Shown: one piece after another, positions 53,384-61,390 of the stretch
Position numbering within the stretch: the stretch's first letter is position 1
How the letters are laid out: every line of letters begins with the position of its first letter
NCBI RefSeq assembly: GCF_010993965.1
Contig: NZ_WIXM01000002.1
Coordinates: 62,001-126,000 of the forward strand
Direction: 5' to 3'
DNA from: Gracilibacillus sp. YIM 98692
GTDB lineage: Bacteria; Bacillota; Bacilli; Bacillales; Amphibacillaceae
Length of the DNA: 64,000 nt
Program-made: the position numbers and the translations under genes
The notes under the pieces: generated by a model
Database searches by the model: none
What the model was told of the DNA's origin: nothing
Seen by the model: only the letters and a program-made list of their open reading frames with translations

Positions 53384-54601
53384 ATGAATCAACCAAAAAT
53401 TGTTATCCTAGGAGCAGGATACGGAGGCTTAACTACTGTTAGTAAGCTGCAAAAAGAGTTAGGTGTAAATGATGCACACATTACATTAGTCAACAAGCAT
53501 GATTATCACTATGAGTCTACTTGGCTGCATGAAAATGCTGCAGGAACACTTCACCATGACCGTAGTCGAGTTAAAATTAGTGATATCATTAATTCTGCAA
53601 AAGTTAACTTTGTACAAGACACTGTAACTGCAATTAAACCAGACGAAAAGAAAGTAGAACTGGAAGACAGTGTTTTGGAGTATGATTACTTAGTAGTAGC
53701 GCTTGGTTTTGAAGCAGCAACATTTGGTATTCCAGGCCTATTAGAAAATGCCTTTACAATTGGAAGTATTAATAAGGCACGACTTATTCGTCAACATATT
53801 GAGTATCAATTTGCTCAGTATAATAATGAGCCAGAGCCGAAAGCAGAGCGATTAAATTTCGTTGTCGGTGGTGGTGGTTTTACAGGTATTGAATTTTTAG
53901 GAGAGCTTGCGAACCGTGTTCCAGAGTTATGTGAAGAATACGATATCGACCGCAGTAAGGTTCGTATAATCAACGTAGAAGCAATGGACACGATTATGCC
54001 AGGATTTGATCCAGAGCTAATCGAATATGCGATGAACTCATTAGAAGCACGTGGCATCGAATTTAAACTAGGTGCTTTCTTAAAAGAGGTCAGAGAAGAT
54101 GGTATTACCATTGAACAAAACGGTGAGAAAGAAGATATTCCAGCAATGACAACTGTTTGGGCAGCTGGTGTCCGTGCTAACCACTTAGTTGAAGAGTCTG
54201 GATTAGAACACAATCGTGGTAAAGTCGAAGTGAAATCAGACTTGCGTGCACCTTCTCATGAAGATGTATTTGTAGTAGGGGATTGTGCTTTAATTTGGAA
54301 CAAAGAAATTGATCGTCCATATCCGCCAACTGCACAAATTGCGATGCAAGAAGCTGAAGTATGTGCACATAACCTAACAGCATTGGTTAAGGGTGGCGAA
54401 CTTAAAGATTTCGCATTTATTAACCGTGGTACAGTATGTTCATTAGGTGAGAATGATGCGATGGGATCTATCTTTGGCGGTAAAAAGCTATTTGGATGGT
54501 CTGCAAGCTTTATGAAAAAAGTCATCGACAACCGTGCTTTATATAAAATCGGTGGCTTAGGTCTAGTATTGAAAAAGGGAAAGTTTAATGTTTTTTCATA
54601 A
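53384..54601 (+). CDS. ndh: Type II NADH dehydrogenase (NDH-2)
   Basis: A 405-aa membrane-associated flavoprotein. The FAD loop is [18 protein letters not shown], the NADH loop [37 protein letters not shown] lies before the second FAD contact [10 protein letters not shown], and [12 protein letters not shown] near the quinone site is conserved. It oxidises NADH and reduces menaquinone without pumping. ATG 53384 gives the usual N-terminus; ATG 53369 is possible. B. subtilis has several paralogues (YjlD, YutJ, YumB), and the position matches the YumB/YutJ region. Confidence 0.93.
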   Translation: MNQPKIVILGAGYGGLTTVSKLQKELGVNDAHITLVNKHDYHYESTWLHENAAGTLHHDRSRVKISDIINSAKVNFVQDTVTAIKPDEKKVELEDSVLEYDYLVVALGFEAATFGIPGLLENAFTIGSINKARLIRQHIEYQFAQYNNEPEPKAERLNFVVGGGGFTGIEFLGELANRVPELCEEYDIDRSKVRIINVEAMDTIMPGFDPELIEYAMNSLEARGIEFKLGAFLKEVREDGITIEQNGEKEDIPAMTTVWAAGVRANHLVEESGLEHNRGKVEVKSDLRAPSHEDVFVVGDCALIWNKEIDRPYPPTAQIAMQEAEVCAHNLTALVKGGELKDFAFINRGTVCSLGENDAMGSIFGGKKLFGWSASFMKKVIDNRALYKIGGLGLVLKKGKFNVFS

Positions 54602-54611
54602 ATAGAGCTTA

Positions 54612-54640
54612 GAAAGCAGAGGCATTTCCTCTGCTTTTTC
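54612..54640 (+). terminator. Terminator of ndh
   Basis: AAAGCAGAGG (54613-54622) and CCTCTGCTTT (54628-54637), then TT. The 200 bp downstream up to yuiB are AT-rich with no clear feature; the yuiA gene found here in B. subtilis was not seen. Confidence 0.85.
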
Positions 54641-54837
54641 TATTAAAAAAACTGTGTTATATATCGCTGTTAATATGTTGCAAAAATGAATGGAAATAAG
54701 CTTAGAGAAATGAATTCGATATCATGAACTATACCTATAAGAAGAGGTTAATAGAAGCTATTTTTATAGTTGCAACGAGGCAGAGGGCGTAATAAAATAT
54801 GATTGTTATAGTATTTCAAAATTGAGGGAGAAATATC

Positions 54838-55149
54838 ATGATTCAGTTAACTATATCTGTATTATTGTTTTTCGTGTTGTTTTTTGGTATTAGCTTTATT
54901 TTAAACATGATTTTACGGCAAACATGGTTAATGGCAGGCGTGTTTCCATTAATAGTTATATTAATAGTTGATAAACTACCGTTTTCTACATATTTCACTG
55001 ATTTTCCTTATTCGGTCCAAAAAGTATGGAACGAAATTCTCTCATTGGGGATTCAAGATATCATCATTCTTTCTTCTGGATTTATCGGGACTATTGCAGC
55101 AGGAATGGTTATTAAATTCTTAAGGAAAAATGGTTATCAAATGTTTTAA
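54838..55149 (+). CDS. yuiB: Membrane protein YuiB
   Basis: A 103-aa protein with three hydrophobic segments (about 3-28, 30-50 and 75-95) and no catalytic motif. It matches YuiB in size, topology and place before yuiC. The function is unknown. It is separated from yuiC by 57 bp that contain a small hairpin. Confidence 0.8.
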   Translation: MIQLTISVLLFFVLFFGISFILNMILRQTWLMAGVFPLIVILIVDKLPFSTYFTDFPYSVQKVWNEILSLGIQDIIILSSGFIGTIAAGMVIKFLRKNGYQMF

Positions 55150-55182
55150 TGATGTATAAAAAGTATTCAAGTGGTTAAGATG

Positions 55183-55198
55183 ACACCTAGAAAGGTGT
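55183..55198 (+). promoter_or_regulatory. Small hairpin sequestering the yuiC SD
   Basis: ACACCT-AGAA-AGGTGT: six perfect pairs with a four-base loop. AAAGGTG, the SD of yuiC, forms the 3' arm, so folding would reduce initiation unless ribosomes from yuiB open it. Confidence 0.5.
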
Positions 55199-55206
55199 GA
55201 TCTTAT

Positions 55207-55893
55207 ATGAATCTGTTAAAATGGTTGAAAAGAAGCCTTTTTATCATTTTATTTGGTATGGCTGCATTAACTAGCTTTTCATCTGTTTCAAATGTGTCAG
55301 CAAAAGAAGTGGCTGAAAGCATTGGTTCCAATGCAGACAACCAATGGCAAGCTTTTCATCATTCGTTGGACAAATGGTTAGCAGGGAAGAAAAAATTTGT
55401 GAAAGATATTCAAAGTAGAGTAACTTATATTTCTAGTGAACAAGTAACAGAGCCAACGACACTAGAAGAAACAATAGACTTCTCAGAATATGAAACAAAA
55501 AAAGTCGTAGCGACTGGTTATACAGCAGGTGTTGAGTCTACGGGTAAATCTCCTGACCACCCGGCATATGGTATTACCTATTCAGGGGTTAAGGTTACCC
55601 GTGATTTATACTCTACCATTGCTGCAGATTTAAGCGTTTTTCCAATCGGCACCATTTTGTTTATTCCAGACTATGGTTACGGAGTAGTAGCAGATAAAGG
55701 TGGAGCGATAACAGGAAATAAAATTGATTTATATTATCCAACGGTAGAAGAGGTCTATGAGAAGTGGGGTAAAAAAGAAGTTTCCGTTTATGTGATTGAA
55801 TATGGAGATGGCAACTTAACAGAAGAGGCTATTACCGATCTAAATGAAACGGAAGCATTACAAGTATTCAGACACCAATATAAGTCAGAGTAA
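55207..55893 (+). CDS. yuiC: Secreted 3D-domain protein YuiC
   Basis: A 228-aa exported protein. The signal peptide ends about residue 33 (SNVSA). The C-terminal 3D domain (about 98-205) contains [32 protein letters not shown] and [12 protein letters not shown] with its three conserved Asp. YuiC-like stationary-phase proteins are lytic transglycosylases with the MltA/Rpf double-psi barrel. It ends in a strong terminator. Confidence 0.88.
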   Translation: MNLLKWLKRSLFIILFGMAALTSFSSVSNVSAKEVAESIGSNADNQWQAFHHSLDKWLAGKKKFVKDIQSRVTYISSEQVTEPTTLEETIDFSEYETKKVVATGYTAGVESTGKSPDHPAYGITYSGVKVTRDLYSTIAADLSVFPIGTILFIPDYGYGVVADKGGAITGNKIDLYYPTVEEVYEKWGKKEVSVYVIEYGDGNLTEEAITDLNETEALQVFRHQYKSE

Positions 55894-55894
55894 G

Positions 55895-55935
55895 AACAGC
55901 TCCTTAACGATAAGTTAAGGAGCTGTTTTATTATT
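55895..55935. terminator. Terminator between yuiC and yuiD
   Basis: AACAGCTCCTTAAC (55895-55908) and its complement (55914-55927), 14 perfect pairs, then TTATTATTTT. It can also serve the convergent yuiD. Confidence 0.9.
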
Positions 55936-55953
55936 TTGTACGTTGTTCTTTTA

Positions 55954-56427
55954 TTAAAAAATAGGAAAAAGTAGAAATGCGAGAATAATGCCTGTTAGTC
56001 CGCCAAAGAAAACTTCAATTGGTTGGTGGCCAAGTAATTCTTTCAATTCTTTCTGTTTTTCATATTCCCCTTTTTTCTTCCAGCCTTTTGCTTCTGATAC
56101 AAAATGATTAAAATCTTTTACTAGCATATTAATTAAAATAGCTTGTTCACCAGCTTGTCTTCTGATTCCAGTCGCATCAAACATAATAATGATGGCTACT
56201 ACACAAGAAACAGCAAACAATCCGGATGAAGCTCCGTGCTCTATACCGATACCAGTTGCAACGGCAGTCACAGCAGCAGAGTGACTACTAGGCATTCCGC
56301 CAGTGCTAAATGCTAAGCCGGGTTTAAACTCCTTTGTTGCAATAAAATGTAAAGGGACCTTAATTGTCTGTGCAAAGACAATGGCAATTAATGCGGACCA
56401 TAGTGGAAAATTAGCGAAAATCTCCAA
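55954..56427 (-). CDS. yuiD: DUF212 membrane protein YuiD (PAP2-related)
   Basis: A 157-aa protein with three or four membrane segments. GGMPSSHSAAVTAVATGIG and MFDATGIRRQAGEQA correspond to the phosphatase-like motifs of the divergent PAP2 family. A phosphatase function on lipid or isoprenoid phosphates is plausible but unproven. Position after yuiBC is as in B. subtilis. The SD is GGATG, and the start is ATG 56427. Confidence 0.86.
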   Translation of the reverse strand: MEIFANFPLWSALIAIVFAQTIKVPLHFIATKEFKPGLAFSTGGMPSSHSAAVTAVATGIGIEHGASSGLFAVSCVVAIIIMFDATGIRRQAGEQAILINMLVKDFNHFVSEAKGWKKKGEYEKQKELKELLGHQPIEVFFGGLTGIILAFLLFPIF

Positions 56428-56724
56428 TTAGAACATCCTCTCTATATGTAAACTGGCAAAAAACCAGTCGATGTGTATGGTAGTGATATATATTGATCAA
56501 AATGATATGTATGTTATGTTTATTCAAGTATTTAAATAAAGGCTGTTTTCTAACAGATTGTTGCTTTTTATAAAAAGTCTAATTGCACAATGTCCATATA
56601 ATACGCAATAAACTTTAAAAGTTTTCCTCTCACTCTGTTCACGATGAGTGCTTAATCGACGCTGCGGGAAAAACACTCGCTTTCACCCAAGGGTACAAGT
56701 GTGACATCTATTCAAGCTTCCTTT

Positions 56725-57017
56725 GGTCGCTTTCGCAGTGTCTTCTTTGCCGTGGGGAACGCTTCAGCCTCCTCGGAAGCAAAGGACGCTTCCTGCGGGT
56801 CTTCAGACTGTTCCTTTCCCACCGGAGTCTCATAGTTTTCCGTAGCTTGGATGGTGCTCGTTTTTAGTAGAAAAAATACATTTTCCTACTACTCACGAGC
56901 AGAAGAAATATACGTAGACTCCTGGGGGAACAGCGCGAGCTGAAGATCCCGCAGGCAGCTTGCTGCCGAGGAAGCTGAAGCCGTGCCCCCGGAAAGCGAA
57001 GTATATTTCTGGAGCGG
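56725..57017. repeat. Repeat family III, head-to-head pair with central hairpin
   Basis: A reversed copy (about 56725-56830, with GCTTCAGCCTCCTCGGAAGC and TCCTGCGGGTCTTCAGAC) faces a forward copy (56914-57017, with ACTCCTGGGGGAACAGCGCG, GATCCCGCAGG and GCCCCCGGAAAGCGAAG). Between them TGCTCGT..TAGTAG and CTACTA..ACGAGCA (56855-56901) form a further stem. The region is much GC-richer than its surroundings. It fills the centre of the 871-bp gap between yuiD and deoD; no coding sequence was found there. Confidence 0.8.
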
Positions 57018-57220
57018 TATTCAGAGCTTTTTTAAGGCTTATGTCGCAGTATTGTTCAACTGTGTAGTAAAAAAACAACAAAGAATACGAAAAGAGCCAA
57101 TGAAAAATTCATTAAAATGAAAGTTGCTAATATTGTAAGTATTTCCTTTATTATAGCATAGCACTTTTGGAATTTATAATGTAAACGATCTTTTTTACAG
57201 CACCTTATCATGAGATAAGA

Positions 57221-57250
57221 AAAGGTGAGATCAGTCAGATCATCACCTTT
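57221..57250 (-). terminator. Terminator of deoD
   Basis: AAAGGTGAGATC and GATCATCACCTTT form an interrupted stem. On the minus strand it is followed by TCTTATCTC after two extra Ts. It is about 50 bp behind the deoD stop. Confidence 0.65.
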
Positions 57251-57298
57251 AATCGTCAAAGGAAAGCCGCGGTGTTGCTCCGAGGCTTGTCCGATATA

Positions 57299-58009
57299 CT
57301 ACTTTTTAATCGCAGCGTCGAGGGATACTTCGATCATATCATTAAATGTTGTTTGTCTTTCTTGTGCAGAAGTTTCTTCTCCAGTAATAATATGATCAGA
57401 AACCGTTAGAACAGATAAAGCTTTTCGATTAAATTTAGCGGCAAGTGTATATAGAGCTGTTGTTTCCATTTCTACTGCTAATACATTATACTGATCTAAT
57501 AATGTTAATAACTCTTTCATATTATCTCGATAAAAACTATCACTTGTAAAGACGTTTCCAACACGAAGGGAAAGGCCTTTGTCTTCTCCTGTTTCATAAG
57601 CCTTTTTTAGTAATGAAAAATCGGCTGTTGGAGCAAAGTCAATCCCGCCAAACACCATACGATTCATTTGAGAGTCTGTTGATGAAGTACTTGCTAAAAT
57701 AACATCACGTACATGAACGTCTGTAGAAATAGCTCCACATGTGCCAACACGAATCAAGTTTTGTACATCATAGCTTTGAATCAATTCATTCACATAGATC
57801 GAAATTGATGGTACACCCATTCCGGTACCTTGAACCGAGATTTTCTCCCCTTTATATTGACCTGTATAGCCATACATTCCACGAACTTCATTATAACAAG
57901 TCACATTATCTAAAAAATTCTCTGCAATATATTTAGCTCGAAGCGGGTCACCCGGTAATAAAATAGTATCTGCAATATCACCCTTATTGGCGCCTATATG
58001 TACACTCAT
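57299..58009 (-). CDS. deoD: Purine nucleoside phosphorylase, DeoD type
   Basis: A 236-aa enzyme of the trimeric/hexameric DeoD family: [20 protein letters not shown] at the N-terminus, phosphate-binding RVGTCGAIS, the nucleoside site [15 protein letters not shown] and catalytic Asp in [10 protein letters not shown]. It splits purine (deoxy)nucleosides to base and sugar 1-phosphate. The start is ATG 58009, behind AGGAGGT; the longer frame runs into a family I repeat. It is monocistronic. Confidence 0.95.
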   Translation of the reverse strand: MSVHIGANKGDIADTILLPGDPLRAKYIAENFLDNVTCYNEVRGMYGYTGQYKGEKISVQGTGMGVPSISIYVNELIQSYDVQNLIRVGTCGAISTDVHVRDVILASTSSTDSQMNRMVFGGIDFAPTADFSLLKKAYETGEDKGLSLRVGNVFTSDSFYRDNMKELLTLLDQYNVLAVEMETTALYTLAAKFNRKALSVLTVSDHIITGEETSAQERQTTFNDMIEVSLDAAIKK

Positions 58010-58030
58010 CTGTTCGACCTCCTTCATAAT

Positions 58031-58184
58031 ATAAAGAGAAACTTCCATCAGTGGGGGGCTTCATCCCTAACTGATGATTAGCGAAACTTATCAGGGTTCT
58101 AGCGTCCGTTCTGCCCACTTCTACTTCTTTCATTATTCTAAGTCTTGAAGTGAGGGTCTTACGACGGTTGTTCACCGTGATAAA
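58031..58184 (-). repeat. Repeat family I, long form (154 bp), upstream of deoD
   Basis: Begins ATAAAGAGAAACTTCCATCA and ends GTTCACCGTGATAAA. TCATTATTCTAAGTCTTGAAG in the middle matches the 28.4-kb copy. On the deoD strand its right end is seven bases before the SD, so the deoD transcript would start in or before the repeat. Confidence 0.92.
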
Positions 58185-58250
58185 TTGAAAATACCATAAA
58201 CAATAAGGAAATACAAATGTAAAAACATTTGAAAAACATTAGCTTATTAG

Positions 58251-58279
58251 TTTCTAAATCACCTTTAATCGTATATAAT
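58251..58279 (+). promoter_or_regulatory. Candidate promoter of ptsH
   Basis: TATAAT at 58274-58279 with a weak -35 (TTTCTA, 17-bp spacer), 78 bp before the ptsH start. AAATG-TAAAAA-CATTT lies just upstream. Confidence 0.4.
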
Positions 58280-58356
58280 GTATCTAGTTAGTTTATTAGA
58301 ATTGTATAGGCTTTCACAAGATGGTAAGTCTTTTGATTGGAAGGGGAGGAATATCG

Positions 58357-58620
58357 ATGAAAGAACAGACATTTACTATTCAAAGTGATACTGGTATACA
58401 TGCTCGTCCAGCTACATTGCTTGTTAATAAGGCGGGTCAATATGAATCACATGTTGAGTTGCATTATAATGGGAAAACAGTCAATTTAAAATCTATTATG
58501 GGTGTTATGTCACTAGGTGTTCCAAAAGGGGCAGAAATTCGAATCACGGTTGATGGCAGTGATGAGGATCAAGCGCTTGAAGGAGTAACAGAAACGATTA
58601 AAGAGCACTTAGGAGAATAA
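58357..58620 (+). CDS. ptsH: Phosphocarrier protein HPr
   Basis: An 87-aa HPr. The PEP-dependent phosphorylation site is H15 ([12 protein letters not shown]), and S46 in [12 protein letters not shown] is the HPr kinase site, so this is HPr and not Crh, which lacks the His. S46-P HPr is the co-repressor of CcpA, fitting the cre-like sites seen in this window. ATG 58357 follows GGGGAGG. ptsI and ptsG are not adjacent, unlike the usual ptsGHI or ptsHI arrangement. Confidence 0.93.
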   Translation: MKEQTFTIQSDTGIHARPATLLVNKAGQYESHVELHYNGKTVNLKSIMGVMSLGVPKGAEIRITVDGSDEDQALEGVTETIKEHLGE

Positions 58621-58632
58621 CGAACGGTTTAG

Positions 58633-58715
58633 AAAGGGGTTGTCTCATAAGTTCAGTTTACGAGTGTTAAATTCCAGTTATTTGTACAGTGAGCTGACTT
58701 TTGGACAGCTCCTTT
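58633..58715. mobile_element. Small element with IS1182-like inverted ends (MITE or remnant)
   Basis: AAAGGGGTTGTCTCATAAGT at the left and the complement of AAAGGAGCTGTCCAAAAGTC at the right form imperfect inverted repeats around about 40 bp. GGGGTTGTCTCA-type ends occur in IS1182-like elements of Bacilli. There is no coding sequence inside. It fills half of the gap between ptsH and khtT. Confidence 0.45.
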
Positions 58716-58788
58716 CTTTATACTATCAGAAAGTATTGGGTTAATGATTTGCTTCTCATTTGAGAAAAAGCTTTGAAGAGGTGTTCTG

Positions 58789-59277
58789 ATGAATATACAA
58801 GTTTCACAGCTCCCAGGAATTGGGCAAAAGATTAGTATGCGTACAGCAGAAGAAAATATGCTGGTGGTTGTGGTTCACCATTCTGGAAAACGAGAATTAT
58901 ATTTTTTTCATGACGCAGATGATGATGAAGCTGATTTTGCAATGGATTTAACTCCTGATGAGACAAGAGAGTTAGGTGCTCAGTTACTTGGGGCCACTTA
59001 TCAACCAGTGAATCCAGAGCAATTACGAATGTTTAAAAAGCAAATTGTGATCGATTATATTACACTATCCTCCAAGTCTAGGCTAGCCAATAAAGCCATT
59101 GGTGAAGCAGAAATTCGTAAGCACTCCGGTGCAACGATTATTGGTATCATACAAGGAGACGAAATGGTGGCTGTACCTGATATAAATCATGTCATTCAAC
59201 CTGGAGATGTTTTAATGACAATCGGAAAAAAGGAACAAGTAGCAGCATTAGAAGCACTCTGTAAGGGAGAGGACTGA
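58789..59277 (+). CDS. khtT: K+/H+ antiporter regulatory subunit KhtT
   Basis: A 162-aa cytoplasmic protein. An N-terminal KhtT-specific part (about 1-75) precedes a TrkA-C/RCK-C domain (about 80-160) containing EIRKHSGATIIGIIQGDEMV and INHVIQPGDVLMTIGKKEQV. In B. subtilis KhtT gates KhtU in response to pH and cyclic di-AMP. No ydaO-type riboswitch was recognised upstream. khtU begins five bases after its stop. The small khtS gene of B. subtilis was not found. Confidence 0.9.
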   Translation: MNIQVSQLPGIGQKISMRTAEENMLVVVVHHSGKRELYFFHDADDDEADFAMDLTPDETRELGAQLLGATYQPVNPEQLRMFKKQIVIDYITLSSKSRLANKAIGEAEIRKHSGATIIGIIQGDEMVAVPDINHVIQPGDVLMTIGKKEQVAALEALCKGED

Positions 59278-59282
59278 ATATA

Positions 59283-60461
59283 TTGCTAGGAGATTTTCCC
59301 ACACTGCTTGGTGCAGGATTAGTATTATTAGGTATTTTTTATCTTGGATATCTAAGCCTGAAAATTAATTTTCCCAATGTCATCCTATATATTATTTTTG
59401 GTGTCATTTGTGCAGATATTTTAGTGGATAATGAAGTTTTACATTTTGCAAGTGAAGTAGGAATCGTTTTATTATTCTTCATTTTAGGTCTTGAGTTTAG
59501 CATAAGCAGGCTTGGAGATATTGCTAGAAAAGCATGGTCTTCAGGCTTGCTTGATGTTTTTTTAAGCTTAGGCGTTGCCATGTTTATATCCATTGGCTTT
59601 GGTTTGGATTTGCTTAGTTCCTTTGTTGTGGGCGGTATCGCTTATGCGACCAGTTCATCGATTACAGCCAAAATGTTAGATGACAAAGGAAGAATGGCTA
59701 ACCGCGAAACAGAATTTATACTCGCTATTCTGATATTTGAAGACCTTGTTGCACCAATTGTTATTGCTGTTTTAATTGGAATAACCAGTAGTGGAGCATT
59801 TTCTGTCACCGATTTATCTATTGTGTTAGCCAAAGTTATTTTATTAATTATGGCCGCTGTTACAATCAGTAAAATAGTGCCAGAACCTTTAGAACGGTTC
59901 TTAAATAAAATAGATGATGAAGATTTCCGCTTTGCCTTATTAATTGGAATTGCGATTAGCTTTGGAGGCATTGCGTTGTGGTTAGAGCTCTCCGAGGTTT
60001 TAGGAGCGTTTCTAGCAGGCATGATGTTGGCAGAAATGAGCAAAATTGAGAGGGTGGAACAGGCTGTTATTCCGATTAGGGATTTAATGCTGCCAACCTT
60101 TTTTGTTTATTTTGGTACCACCATTCAATTTGGACAGGGTATACCGATGCCTCTGTTATTAATTAGCTTAATTATTTGGTCCATTATAGCTAAAATACTT
60201 GTGGGAGTAATCGGTGGTAAATGGTACGGTTTATCGAAAAAAGTTTCGTTCCGGGCAGGACTATCTCTTTGTGCTAGAGGAGAATTCTCCGTTGTCATTG
60301 CAAGCATTGCATCTGGACCAATTAAATTGTTAGGTGGATTCTATGTGATTGTAGTTGCCTTTATCGGTATGTTATTATTTGAATATGCTCCAAACATCGC
60401 AGATAGATTTTACGGGAAGAAAGTGAACAAACAGAGAAAGCTAAAGGTTCCTGGATCCTGA
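59283..60461 (+). CDS. khtU: K+/H+ antiporter KhtU (CPA2 family)
   Basis: A 392-aa transporter with 12 or so membrane segments. EVGIVLLFFILGLEFS, YATSSSITAKMLDDKG and ILIFEDLVAPIVIAVL (with the ion-binding Asp) are CPA2 signatures. It expels K+ in exchange for protons. The start is TTG behind GGGAGAGG. The stop TGA overlaps the first bases of a family I repeat. Confidence 0.92.
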   Translation: MLGDFPTLLGAGLVLLGIFYLGYLSLKINFPNVILYIIFGVICADILVDNEVLHFASEVGIVLLFFILGLEFSISRLGDIARKAWSSGLLDVFLSLGVAMFISIGFGLDLLSSFVVGGIAYATSSSITAKMLDDKGRMANRETEFILAILIFEDLVAPIVIAVLIGITSSGAFSVTDLSIVLAKVILLIMAAVTISKIVPEPLERFLNKIDDEDFRFALLIGIAISFGGIALWLELSEVLGAFLAGMMLAEMSKIERVEQAVIPIRDLMLPTFFVYFGTTIQFGQGIPMPLLLISLIIWSIIAKILVGVIGGKWYGLSKKVSFRAGLSLCARGEFSVVIASIASGPIKLLGGFYVIVVAFIGMLLFEYAPNIADRFYGKKVNKQRKLKVPGS

Positions 60462-60522
60462 TAAAGAGAGGTTTCCATCAGCGGGGAGTGGGGGCTTACG
60501 GACGATTGTTCACCGTGATAAA
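60460..60522 (-). repeat. Repeat family I, short form
   Basis: GATAAAGAGAGGTTTCCATC, GCTTACGGACGATTG and TTCACCGTGATAAA without the middle section. The first two bases belong to the khtU stop codon. Confidence 0.9.
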
Positions 60523-60552
60523 CGAATGCTGACAAAAAGGAAGTGTATTTTA

Positions 60553-60711
60553 GTGGAATTTCTTTATTTTCCTGAAGACAAAACGCAATATATTCCCTCT
60601 GTCCTCATGTTGGTCGTCTTCGTTATCGGTGCCATTGTTGCTATGTATCTTGTTAAAAAAGCATCGAAAAAAGAAGAAGAAAAATTTAATAATGAATATA
60701 AGGATTTATAA
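60553..60711 (+). CDS. Small single-pass membrane protein
   Basis: A 52-aa protein: short N-terminus (MEFLYFPEDKTQYIP), one membrane segment (VLMLVVFVIGAIVAMYLV) and a basic/acidic tail (KKASKKEEEKF). GTG 60553 is nine bases after AAAGGAAG. ATG 60526 lies at the end of the repeat and has no SD. The function is unknown; placement behind khtTU across a repeat may be incidental. Confidence 0.62.
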   Translation: MEFLYFPEDKTQYIPSVLMLVVFVIGAIVAMYLVKKASKKEEEKFNNEYKDL

Positions 60712-60787
60712 GATAAAAGGTTTATGATTAATCTCTCATCTTTTGGTCTATACTATGGATGGACACATGAGGAGAGGTAGATTATCA

Positions 60788-61366
60788 ATGAAATTTCATA
60801 AGTATTGGCTTTGTTTAATATTATTAGTTTTGGTGTCTTGTCAAGAAGAGGAGAGGTCGCCATTAGATGTAAGATTGTATAATAGTGATGACGATGCCGT
60901 TGGAACGGCTACCTTAAATGATCAGGATGATAAAGTGACAGTAAAGGTAAAAGTAGAGGGACTGGAACCAGGGATGCATGGAATACATATTCATGAATAT
61001 CCTAAATGTGAAGGTCCCGACTTTCAATCTGCCGGTAATCACTTTAATCCTGAGGGAAAAGAGCACGGGCTTATGCATCCAGATGGGGCTCACTTAGGTG
61101 ATATGCCTAATATTCAAGTAGAAGGTGATGGCACGGCTGATGTAGAACTCGAACTTTCTGGTGCTACTTTAATGGAAGGCACAAAATCTTTATTAAGAGA
61201 GGATGGCACTTCTATTATTATTCATGAGAAAGTAGATGACGGTGTTTCACAACCGGCAGGTGATGCTGGTAAGCGAATGGTTTGCGGCATTATCTCATTG
61301 GATGAAGCCACACAAGATGAAAAGCCTACTGATCCAACCGAAACGAATAAGAAAGAAGAAGAGTAA
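60788..61366 (+). CDS. Cu/Zn superoxide dismutase, lipoprotein
   Basis: A 192-aa protein. The signal peptide has lipobox LVSC, so it is anchored outside the membrane. The SodC domain has metal ligands in GIHIHEYPKC, GNHFNPEGKEHG, HPDGAHLGD and IIIHEKVDDG, the disulfide Cys in YPKC and MVCGI, and the active-site Arg in AGKRMVCG. All ligands are present, unlike B. subtilis YojM, where copper ligands are altered. The tail is charged (TNKKEEE) and is encoded by one arm of the terminator. ATG 60788 follows GGAGAGG. Confidence 0.9.
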   Translation: MKFHKYWLCLILLVLVSCQEEERSPLDVRLYNSDDDAVGTATLNDQDDKVTVKVKVEGLEPGMHGIHIHEYPKCEGPDFQSAGNHFNPEGKEHGLMHPDGAHLGDMPNIQVEGDGTADVELELSGATLMEGTKSLLREDGTSIIIHEKVDDGVSQPAGDAGKRMVCGIISLDEATQDEKPTDPTETNKKEEE

Positions 61367-61390
61367 GGGTGTAACCCTTACTCTTCTTCT
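61354..61390. terminator. Shared terminator encoding both C-termini
   Basis: AGAAGAAGAGTAAGGG (61354-61369) and its exact complement (61375-61390), a 16-bp stem with a five-base loop. The arms contain both stop codons and code for the final acidic residues of the two convergent proteins. Confidence 0.92.

Noticed and set aside
56893-57081. Minus-strand frame of 62 codons
   Set aside because: It lies wholly in the family III repeat and has no SD or plausible protein composition.
58621-58788. Cyclic di-AMP (ydaO) riboswitch before khtT
   Set aside because: None of the conserved ydaO sequence blocks is present; the region is explained by the small inverted-end element.
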